A stretch of 24,371 bases of DNA from an uncultured Collinsella sp. GTDB taxonomy: Bacteria; Actinomycetota; Coriobacteriia; Coriobacteriales; Coriobacteriaceae. Of this stretch, positions 1-8,261 are shown piece after piece; the stretch's first letter is position 1, and every line of letters starts with the position of its first letter. The translations under genes were made by a program, and so were the position numbers. A model generated the notes under the pieces. It saw only the letters and a program-made list of their open reading frames with translations. It had not been told where the DNA came from and ran no database searches. The stretch spans positions 1-24,371 of the forward strand of contig UQSB01000032.1 of the NCBI GenBank assembly GCA_900543505.1, read 5' to 3'.

Positions 1-3251
<3,251 letters not shown>

Positions 3252-3280
3252 TTTCCTAGTACGTTAACCGCCCTTCCAAA

Positions 3281-3296
3281 GACCCGCTTCCCAACA
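3281..3296 (+). terminator. rpoC terminator, left arm and loop (split by IS)
   Basis: GACCCGCTTCCC (3281-3292) is followed by AACA and then the insertion sequence. The matching right arm GGGGAGCGGGTC and a T6 run lie at 4749-4766. Joined without the element, the two halves make a 12-bp stem with one G-U pair, a 4-base AACA loop and a U-tract, which is a textbook intrinsic terminator for rpoC. Confidence 0.85.
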
Positions 3297-3320
3297 TGAA
3301 CTGCGTCCCAAATCTTGGAC
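3297..3320 (+). repeat. IS terminal inverted repeat (transposase 3' end side)
   Basis: It starts TGAACTGC and ends TCTTGGAC. It matches the reverse complement of 4722-4745 at 21 of 24 positions, with differences at positions 9, 15 and 16. Confidence 0.9.
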
Positions 3321-3334
3321 GCCCTAAATAGCGA

Positions 3335-4246
3335 CTAGGCCGCGAGGGCCTGATTCCGGAACTCCTCCGGGGTCAGGCCCTTCAATCTTACCTGCCTCCG
3401 GCTCGTGTTCCAGTGGACTATGTATTCCTCCAGGTCGCGTTTGAAATCCTCGAACGTCTCCCACTCGCGGCCCCGGTAGAACTCGTCCTTGACGTGGCCG
3501 AAGAGCTGCTCGGTGGCGGCGTTGTCGATGCAGTTCGCCTTCCTGGACATGCTCTGGACGATGCCGGCGGCCTCGAGCCTGGATGTGTACGAGGCGTGCT
3601 GGTACTGCCAGCCCCGGTCCGAGTGCATGGTCGGGGCGGCGCCCTCGGGGATCTTGGACAGCAGCTCGTCGAGCATCCTGACCTGCTGGGCCATGTCGGG
3701 CGTGGTCGATATGTCGCTCGCCACAATCTCCTTGGTGCAGAAGTCCAGCGTCGGGGCCCAGTAGGCCTTGCCGCCCGCCACCTTGAACTCGGTGACGTCC
3801 GTTCCCAGCTTCCGCCACGGGGCCCCGGCGTCGAAATCCCTCGCGATCACGTTCTCGAACGTCCTGCCGACGACGCCCCTGTACGAGTTGTACCTGTGGT
3901 AGGCCGTCTCGCGTCTGATACCGCAGCGAATCCCCATCTCGCGCATCATCTTGAGCACGGTCTTGTCGGCTATCACGGCCCCCTCTTCCGCCCTGAGGCA
4001 CATCGCTATCTGCCGGTGCCCGCAGCCGTTGGCGGTGCGCGAGAAGATCTCGGCGGCCGCCTCCCAGAGCTCGGGGCGCGTGGGCCTCGGCGGGTGCGCG
4101 AGGGCGTAGTAGTAGGTCGACCGCTTGAGCTCGGCGCATGCGAGCAGGTGCCCGAGCGCGTGCCCCTCGGCGCGCAGGGCCGCGACCGCTTCGGCCTTCG
4201 CCCTGGTCAGAGCCCGTCCCTCTCGACCAGGGCGCGTAATTTTTTT
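3335..4246 (-). CDS. IS3-family transposase OrfB (DDE integrase core), expressed by frameshift
   Basis: This is the catalytic half of the transposase. The frame is open from the slippery site and about 301 residues follow it. The N-terminal part carries a HTH_21-like stretch (KRSTYYYALAHPP, then NGCGHRQIAMCLR). The RNase H-like integrase core has the DDE triad in TDVTEF, HSDRGWQYQ and NAATEQLFGHVKDEF, with the usual lysine seven residues after the glutamate. The end (HWNTSRRQVRLKGLTPEEF) is typical of IS3 OrfB. No good independent start with a ribosome site is seen before the domain begins. An internal ATG at 4003 would drop the HTH_21 part, so translation by -1 frameshift from orfA is the likely route. 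The frame is intact. Confidence 0.92.
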   Translation of the reverse strand, partial: KKITRPGREGRALTRAKAEAVAALRAEGHALGHLLACAELKRSTYYYALAHPPRPTRPELWEAAAEIFSRTANGCGHRQIAMCLRAEEGAVIADKTVLKMMREMGIRCGIRRETAYHRYNSYRGVVGRTFENVIARDFDAGAPWRKLGTDVTEFKVAGGKAYWAPTLDFCTKEIVASDISTTPDMAQQVRMLDELLSKIPEGAAPTMHSDRGWQYQHASYTSRLEAAGIVQSMSRKANCIDNAATEQLFGHVKDEFYRGREWETFEDFKRDLEEYIVHWNTSRRQVRLKGLTPEEFRNQALAA

Positions 4247-4698
4247 AGGTAGGCCACCTCGGCCTCGAGCCTACGGCACCGCTCCTCGAGCTCCTCCTCG
4301 CGGGTCCGCGGCCTCGCCTTGGAACCCTTCGGCCGGCCCTTGGGCCTCGGGCGCAGGGCCTCCGCGCCGCCCCGGCGGTACAGCGCGCACCACTTCTTGA
4401 GCGGCGACATCGACATTATGCCGAACGCCGCCATCGCCTCGGTCTTCGTCATGCCGCCGTCGACGACGGCGGAGGCGGCGGCGACCTTCTGCTCGTATGT
4501 GTACCTGCCCTGCTTTCCGTCCATGCGCAGCAGCACCTCGCTCCCGAATGCGCGGTATATCTCCTGCCATCTTCTCACGGCTTCCACGGGAAGCGAAAGG
4601 GCAATCGCGGCAGATTTATACCCGTGCCCGAGCTCGAAGAGCCCTATGGCCGCCTTCCTGGCCTCGATATCATGCTTCACTCTCAAATCAACGCGCAT
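4207..4698 (-). CDS. IS3-family transposase OrfA (DNA-binding helix-turn-helix protein)
   Basis: This 163-residue protein binds the IS ends. It has two helix-turn-helix segments (about residues 10-50 and 65-110) and the GG-x-EALRPRPKGRPKG linker typical of IS150-type OrfA. A C-terminal leucine-zipper-like helix (EEELEERCRRLEAEVAYLKK) follows. The ATG at 4698 is chosen because GGGAGG lies 8 bases before it. A longer frame upstream runs through the IS end and a palindromic repeat and is not coding. The zero frame ends at 4207, just after the A7 slippery run. That ribosome site can be locked in a hairpin (4706-4739). Confidence 0.9.
   Translation of the reverse strand: MRVDLRVKHDIEARKAAIGLFELGHGYKSAAIALSLPVEAVRRWQEIYRAFGSEVLLRMDGKQGRYTYEQKVAAASAVVDGGMTKTEAMAAFGIMSMSPLKKWCALYRRGGAEALRPRPKGRPKGSKARPRTREEELEERCRRLEAEVAYLKKLRALVERDGL
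4240..4246 (-). promoter_or_regulatory. -1 programmed frameshift site (A AAA AAA)
   Basis: On the coding strand the zero frame reads CTA AAA AAA TTA, which places the heptamer A-AAA-AAA in canonical register. A -1 slip moves directly from OrfA (EVAYLKK) into the orfB frame (ITRPGREG). IS3-family elements are known to make OrfAB this way. Confidence 0.85.
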
Positions 4699-4705
4699 AA
4701 AGAAA

Positions 4706-4739
4706 GCCTCCCATTTCTCATGTCCAAGAAATGGGAGGC
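4706..4739 (-). promoter_or_regulatory. Hairpin covering the orfA ribosome binding site
   Basis: Thirteen perfectly paired bases (4706-4718 with 4727-4739) enclose an 8-base loop. The arm nearest orfA contains the GGGAGG ribosome site. The other arm lies inside the terminal inverted repeat. A transcript entering from outside the element would contain both arms and hide the ribosome site. Pairing is seen directly; the regulatory role is inferred from similar read-through protection in other ISs. Confidence 0.65.
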
Positions 4740-4745
4740 AGTTCA
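4722..4745 (-). repeat. IS terminal inverted repeat (transposase 5' end side)
   Basis: It ends in CAGTTCA, followed by the target duplicate ACA. It is complementary to 3297-3320 at 21 of 24 positions. Confidence 0.9.
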
Positions 4746-4766
4746 ACAGGGGAGCGGGTCTTTTTT
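4746..4766 (+). terminator. rpoC terminator, right arm and T-tract (split by IS)
   Basis: After the duplicate ACA comes GGGGAGCGGGTC (4749-4760) and TTTTTT (4761-4766). It complements 3281-3292. Separated by 1.4 kb, the hairpin is unlikely to work as a normal terminator for rpoC. Confidence 0.85.
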
Positions 4767-4773
4767 GGTGAGG

Positions 4774-4965
4774 AACGTTGCCCCGACGAGCACGTCGGAT
4801 TCCCGGAACGGGCGGCCCGCTGTTAAAGTTTGTCGCGAGTTCCGCACGCAAAGGAAAGCACTTAATGTGCTTTCCTTTGCGTGCGGAACTGTAGAGCAGC
4901 AAACTTAAACAGCGGGCCGCCCGTTCCGGGAATCCGTCCCCGCGCACAGAAGGGGATTCCTTTTG
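4774..4965. repeat. Palindromic repeat family, copy 1
   Basis: This 192-bp unit is repeated in the same orientation and without gaps at 6949-7140. Its heart is a near-perfect palindrome at 4796-4936. The outer arms (4796-4832 and 4900-4936) pair at 36 of 37 positions. The inner arms (4838-4861 and 4867-4890) pair at 24 of 24, around a TTAAT loop. Unpaired TCGCG and GTAGAGCAG separate outer and inner stems. A small hairpin, CCGACG-AGCA-CGTCGG, precedes it. The element occupies most of the gene-free stretch between the IS and the sigma gene. Reading frames across it are products of the symmetry. Function unknown. Confidence 0.9.
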
Positions 4966-4998
4966 CCAATAAGGGACAGGTTTATTTTGGTCGGTTTT
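4965..4998 (+). repeat. 34-bp inverted repeat, left copy, flanking the sigma cassette
   Basis: It starts GCCAATAAGGGACAGG and runs into TTTATTTTGG. The reverse complement is found at 6911-6944 with 33 of 34 positions equal. The pair encloses the ECF sigma and anti-sigma genes. Confidence 0.85.
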
Positions 4999-5011
4999 TC
5001 ATGCTTGAATT

Positions 5012-5040
5012 TGAAACATTTCGCCCGATAAGAGCGTATC
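5012..5040 (+). promoter_or_regulatory. Candidate ECF-type promoter of the sigma operon
   Basis: TGAAAC (5012-5017), a 17-base spacer, then CGTATC (5035-5040), about 49 bases before the sigma start. This resembles the TGAAAC/CGTA type read by Bacillus ECF sigma factors such as SigW and SigX (usual spacer 16). No good housekeeping promoter is visible here. It suggests that the sigma factor drives its own operon. Confidence 0.55.
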
Positions 5041-5088
5041 TATGGTGAGGGCCTCATCAAGAATCATTAACGTCACCGGGAGGTGATT

Positions 5089-5607
5089 ATGGAAGAACAA
5101 GCTTTTAGACAGGCGGTCGAAGACCACCGGGATGTCGTGTTTCGGATCGCATTGACGTATCTGCGTGATCGCGCTGACGCCGACGATGTCGCTCAAGACG
5201 TCTTTCTTAAGTTGCTCAAAAGCGACGCGCAATTTGAAAACTGGGAGCATCTTCGTCGATGGCTTATCCGGGTCACGATCAATGAATGTAAATCTCTCTT
5301 TCGAAAGCCGTGGAGGCGCGTGGAGGATATTGAGAATCTGGCCGATTCGCTTTCGACAGCGCAGGATGAGACCAAGGCCGTCCTGTCAGATGTCATGCGG
5401 CTTCCGGAACGATTCCGTATCCCCATCGTGCTCTATTACTATCTGGGCTTCTCGACTTCAGAAATTGCCGAGTTACTGCATGTGCCAGCCGCGACCGTTC
5501 GAACGCGTTTAGCTCGCGGCAGATCGAAGCTCAAGTTCATCCTAGAGGAGGGCGACCGTGAAATCCAACCAGATCAAGCAGGCCTTCGAGTCCGTCCAAG
5601 CCGATAG
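5089..5607 (+). CDS. ECF (extracytoplasmic function) RNA polymerase sigma factor
   Basis: This 172-residue, sigma-70 group 4 protein directs RNA polymerase to stress-type promoters. Region 2 covers about residues 8-75, with DADDVAQDVFLKLL and WLIRVTINECKSLFR. Region 4 covers about 104-150 (LPERFRIPIVLYYYLGFS, then EIAELLHVPAATVRTRLARG), which is the -35-binding helix-turn-helix. ATG 5089 is chosen because GGGAGG sits five bases before it; GTG at 5083 lies inside that ribosome site. The 3' end overlaps the next gene by 50 bases, so the two are translationally coupled. The pair fits a sigma/anti-sigma module. GC content is lower than in the neighbouring housekeeping genes, which with the flanking repeats hints at acquisition. 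Confidence 0.92.
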   Translation: MEEQAFRQAVEDHRDVVFRIALTYLRDRADADDVAQDVFLKLLKSDAQFENWEHLRRWLIRVTINECKSLFRKPWRRVEDIENLADSLSTAQDETKAVLSDVMRLPERFRIPIVLYYYLGFSTSEIAELLHVPAATVRTRLARGRSKLKFILEEGDREIQPDQAGLRVRPSR

Positions 5608-6634
5608 CGATCTTGCTGACCGTGTTCTTTATGCCGCTGCTGGCGAGCCGCTTCGCCGAAAGGGTCACGCGAAGCCTCTGTATGTTGCCGTAATCGGATG
5701 TCTTGCCGGAGTGCTGGCGACCGGAGGGGTCGCCTACGCTGTTGTCAATTCCAGTTATTTTGCCTCTGCCTGGGGAAACCATGGCAACGGAGAGTCCGTT
5801 ACCTGGACAAATGGCGGCTCGTCGGGGACGAAATATACCTACACCAGAGAGTTTGGTGATGGTATCGCGCCCCAAAGCCTGGAGGGTGCAGTCCAGAAGG
5901 TCAATCTGTCCGTCGAGGGCAACGGCTATACGCTCGACATTCATGAGATGGCAATCGACGAGAACGGTTGCGGTGCTGTGACGTTTACATTGTCCAATCC
6001 GAATGGCGTTAACTACTACAAGCCGGCGGCAGAGCTTGGCGAACTTGTTCTCTATGGTGAAGAAGAAGGGGGCGTCAGTACACCCAGCATGAACTTCGGC
6101 GAGGAATGGGCTGATACACGCTGCACCATTGATAAAGACACATCAAGCGACACGGTCATTAACGGCACGATGTACTTTGCATCTTGGAATCGCGATCGAG
6201 ATTTACGACATGCGGTCACCTGGAATATCAGTTGGACGGAGGGCAAAGGTGAGGATGCGAAGGTGATCGAGGTATCGACGCCAGAGTTTAACGTCGGAGC
6301 GCACGTCGATACAAAAGAACTCCGCTCCGATGACTCGCCTCTCGAGATCAGTCCGTTTTCCATCCAGACGCACATCGATGATCTGGGCTATGAAGCAGTT
6401 GATCATAAACTGACCGTCACCTACAAGGATGGGTCAGAGCAGATTATCGAAGATGACGACGCAGGGGCGTACAATTCCTATGTTTCGATGGGACGCAATA
6501 GCGGAGAGAACATTTGGGTGCCAACGAAGTTGATTGATGTCGACCAAGTGGTTTCAGTAACGCTCGAAGGCACACGCTGCACTTCAACAGGGGGCGCCGA
6601 AACGTCGGAACCCTTTACCATCGTCTATTCGTAA
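5558..6634 (+). CDS. Membrane-anchored putative anti-sigma factor / DUF4179-like protein
   Basis: The protein has 358 residues. The cytoplasmic N-terminus (about 1-38) resembles the short sigma-binding segment of proteins encoded next to ECF factors. A single membrane segment follows at about residues 41-64 (VAVIGCLAGVLATGGVAYAVV). The rest is an extracellular domain of about 290 residues rich in beta-type sequence, with no catalytic motif I recognise. GTG 5558 is the start, with GAGGAGG-like sequence about seven bases before it. The gene overlaps the sigma gene by 50 bases and is followed by a terminator. The likely role is to hold the sigma factor at the membrane and release it on an envelope signal. 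This rests on arrangement and topology; the family name is tentative. Confidence 0.8.
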   Translation: MKSNQIKQAFESVQADSDLADRVLYAAAGEPLRRKGHAKPLYVAVIGCLAGVLATGGVAYAVVNSSYFASAWGNHGNGESVTWTNGGSSGTKYTYTREFGDGIAPQSLEGAVQKVNLSVEGNGYTLDIHEMAIDENGCGAVTFTLSNPNGVNYYKPAAELGELVLYGEEEGGVSTPSMNFGEEWADTRCTIDKDTSSDTVINGTMYFASWNRDRDLRHAVTWNISWTEGKGEDAKVIEVSTPEFNVGAHVDTKELRSDDSPLEISPFSIQTHIDDLGYEAVDHKLTVTYKDGSEQIIEDDDAGAYNSYVSMGRNSGENIWVPTKLIDVDQVVSVTLEGTRCTSTGGAETSEPFTIVYS

Positions 6635-6641
6635 GATTTGG

Positions 6642-6674
6642 GGCCGCTTTCTACTAGGGGAAGCGGCCTTCTTT
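6642..6674 (+). terminator. Intrinsic terminator of the sigma operon
   Basis: GGCCGCTT (6642-6649) pairs with AAGCGGCC (6661-6668), with an 11-base loop and a TTCTTT tail. It lies eight bases after the anti-sigma stop codon. Confidence 0.8.
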
Positions 6675-6719
6675 GCGGTAAATGGGCGGTTAGACCGCAC
6701 GATATTCGCCTGCATTCCT

Positions 6720-6840
6720 GAAGTATGCGGCAAAATCTTGATGGGTCGACCACACCGTATATGCTCAAGCGCTCTACCTGCGGGTTTATTATCGCAAAAC
6801 CCCGGTACGCTCGGCGGGTCCAGAATTTGCCGCATACTTC
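6720..6840. repeat. 121-bp element with 19-bp terminal inverted repeats (MITE-like)
   Basis: GAAGTATGCGGCAAAATCT at 6720-6738 and its near-complement at 6822-6840 (18 of 19) bound the unit. Inside is a smaller hairpin (GGGTTT... AAACCC, about 6782-6802). No ribosome site or plausible protein is present. It lies in the gene-free stretch 6635-7316. It could be a miniature transposable element or a structured RNA. No clear target duplication is seen. Confidence 0.65.
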
Positions 6841-6910
6841 CGAAAGCGCCGCCGATTTCCATGCGACAGGTGAGAGCAGATCACCGTTGGAGCGCGACGT
6901 TTCCCCAGAT

Positions 6911-6944
6911 AAAACCGACCAAAATAAACCTGTCCCTTTTTGGC
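6911..6944 (-). repeat. 34-bp inverted repeat, right copy, flanking the sigma cassette
   Basis: This is the reverse complement of 4965-4998 with one difference. It sits four bases before palindrome copy 2. Confidence 0.85.
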
Positions 6945-6948
6945 AGGT

Positions 6949-7140
6949 AACGTTGCCCCGACGAGCGCGTCGGATTCCCGGTCCGGGCGGCCCGCTGTTT
7001 AAGTTTGTCGCGAGTTCCGCACGCAAAGGAAAGCACTTAATGTGCTTTCCGTCTTGCGCAGGACTGTAGAGCAGCAAACTTAAACAGCGGGCCGCCCGGG
7101 CCGGGGATCCGCCAGCGCGCACAGGAGGGGATTCCTTTTG
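6949..7140. repeat. Palindromic repeat family, copy 2
   Basis: It is aligned without gaps to 4774-4965. Outer arms 6971-7007 and 7075-7111 pair at 35 of 37, and the two exceptions are G-T wobbles. The 67-base centre (7008-7074) has the same hairpin GGAAAGCAC-TTAAT-GTGCTTTCC as copy 1. Its right inner arm reads GTCTTGCGCAGGACT, which pairs poorly with the left inner arm, unlike copy 1 but identical to copy 3. It ends 54 bases before the rpsL promoter. Confidence 0.9.
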
Positions 7141-7194
7141 TGTAGGCTTTGCGGAAATGTGCCAATTTTGGGATACGCCAGGCGGCGTGGTCTG

Positions 7195-7223
7195 TTGACG
7201 GCACAGCTAACGCCACGTATCCT
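7195..7223 (+). promoter_or_regulatory. Housekeeping promoter of the rpsL-rpsG-fusA-rpsJ operon
   Basis: TTGACG (7195-7200), a 17-base spacer and TATCCT (7218-7223). The leader of roughly 90 bases before rpsL contains one small hairpin, AGGGG-CCCCT (7243-7260). Nothing else is evident between palindrome copy 2 and this promoter. Confidence 0.75.
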
Positions 7224-7316
7224 ATCGAACTGCGTGTTTCGTAGGGGGATGCTGACCCCTCGATTCAAGCCGTTGCACTTTACAGAAAGCTGGAATCATT
7301 CGAGAAGGAGTACGCT

Positions 7317-7694
7317 TTGCCTACTATTAACCAGCTGGTTCGCCAGGGCCGTCGTTCCGTGCCCAAGAAGTCCAAGAACGCTGCTCTGCAGCACAACTCC
7401 CAGAAGCGCGGCGTGTGCACCCGCGTCTTCACCACGAGCCCCAAGAAGCCGAACTCGGCTCTTCGTAAGGTTGCCCGTGTTCGCCTTGTCAACGGCATCG
7501 AAGTTACTGCTTACATCCCGGGTGAGGGCCACAACCTGCAGGAGCACTCCATCGTGCTCGTCCGCGGCGGTCGTGTCCGTGACCTCCCTGGTGTCCGTTA
7601 TCACGTCATCCGTGGCGCCTACGACGCTGCTCCGGTCCAGAACCGTATGCAGGCCCGTTCCAAGTACGGTGCTAAGCGCCCCAAGGCTAAATAA
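7317..7694 (+). CDS. rpsL: 30S ribosomal protein S12
   Basis: S12 (125 residues) lies at the decoding centre and helps control translational accuracy. The sequence carries the invariant QKRGVCTRV, TSPKKPNSALRKVARVRL and PGEGHNLQEHSIV blocks and a typical basic C-terminus (ARSKYGAKRPKAK). The start is TTG 7317, six bases after AAGGAG; no ATG fits. Residue 43 is the usual lysine. Residue 88, in GGRVRDLPGV, is arginine (codon CGT, 7578-7580) where E. coli and Mycobacterium have lysine; Lys-to-Arg here is a classic streptomycin-resistance change. It is first gene of the operon, and rpsG follows after 74 bases. Confidence 0.98.
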   Translation: MPTINQLVRQGRRSVPKKSKNAALQHNSQKRGVCTRVFTTSPKKPNSALRKVARVRLVNGIEVTAYIPGEGHNLQEHSIVLVRGGRVRDLPGVRYHVIRGAYDAAPVQNRMQARSKYGAKRPKAK

Positions 7695-7719
7695 GCCAGA
7701 TAACGTTTTGATACTTTCG

Positions 7720-7746
7720 CCGTGTGCCGCCTTGAGCGCCGCACGG
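7720..7746 (+). promoter_or_regulatory. Hairpin between rpsL and rpsG, possible S7 control site
   Basis: CCGTG pairs with CACGG, and an inner stem CGC/GCG closes a CTTGA-type loop with one mismatch between. In E. coli, S7 binds the rpsL-rpsG intercistronic RNA to repress its own translation. Position and structure suggest an equivalent here; no sequence homology to the E. coli site was tested. Confidence 0.4.
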
Positions 7747-7768
7747 TAGACACTTAAGGAGATTTCAC

Positions 7769-8242
7769 ATGCCGCGTCGTGCAGCAGCTAATCGTCGTGA
7801 GGTTCAGCCTGACGCCGTTTACAACAACCGCCTGGTGACTCAGCTCATCAACAAGGTCCTTCTTGACGGCAAGAAGGCCACCGCTGAGCGCATCGTTTAC
7901 ACCGCTTTCGAGATCGTTGCCGAGAAGTCCGAGGGTGGCGACGCTCTCGCTACCTTCAAGAAGGCTATGGACAACGTCAAGCCCACGCTCGAGGTTAAGC
8001 CCAAGCGTGTCGGTGGCGCTACCTATCAGGTCCCGATGGAGGTCAACTCCCGTCGTTCCACCGCTCTGGGTATCCGCTGGATCGTCAACTTCTCCCGCGC
8101 TCGCAAGGAGAAGACCATGGCCGAGCGTCTCGCCAACGAGATCCTCGACGCTTCCAACGGCCTGGGCGCTTCCGTCAAGAAGCGTGAGGACGTCTTCAAG
8201 ATGGCCGAGGCCAACCGCGCGTTCTCTCACTATCGTTGGTAA
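7769..8242 (+). CDS. rpsG: 30S ribosomal protein S7
   Basis: S7 (157 residues, normal length) nucleates assembly of the 30S head and contacts tRNA at the exit site. It starts MPRRAAANRREVQPDAVYNN and contains the conserved LINKVLLDGKKATAERIVY and GGATYQVPMEV segments. RRSTALGIRWIV and the C-terminal ANRAFSHYRW also match the family. AAGGAG lies six bases before the ATG. fusA begins 19 bases after the stop. Confidence 0.98.
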   Translation: MPRRAAANRREVQPDAVYNNRLVTQLINKVLLDGKKATAERIVYTAFEIVAEKSEGGDALATFKKAMDNVKPTLEVKPKRVGGATYQVPMEVNSRRSTALGIRWIVNFSRARKEKTMAERLANEILDASNGLGASVKKREDVFKMAEANRAFSHYRW

Positions 8243-8261
8243 GTTAAGGTAAGGAACTAAC

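Larger units (their letters stand above)
3297..4745 (-). mobile_element. IS3-family insertion sequence (IS150-like), 1449 bp, complete
   Basis: The element has imperfect 24-bp terminal inverted repeats (3297-3320 and 4722-4745, 21 of 24 matching). They begin TG and end CA as usual for IS3, and a 3-bp duplication ACA flanks it (3294-3296 and 4746-4748). It holds orfA and orfB on the minus strand, joined by an A7 slippery site, so a full OrfAB transposase of about 454 residues can be made. Intact ends, an intact frame and an undamaged target duplication suggest recent insertion and possible activity. The target is the loop of the rpoC terminator. The family is clear from protein motifs, but the exact IS name cannot be given without a database search. 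Confidence 0.93.

Noticed and set aside
6625..7122. 165-codon frame over the rpsL upstream repeats, similar to the upstream extension of orfA at 4699-4947
   Set aside because: The similar peptides on both come from the shared palindromic repeat (copies 1 and 2), not from a protein family. No start site context.
4774..7140. CRISPR array or integron attC sites as explanation of the palindromes
   Set aside because: Only two copies near each other, no regular short spacers, no cas or integrase gene, and no attC core sequence.
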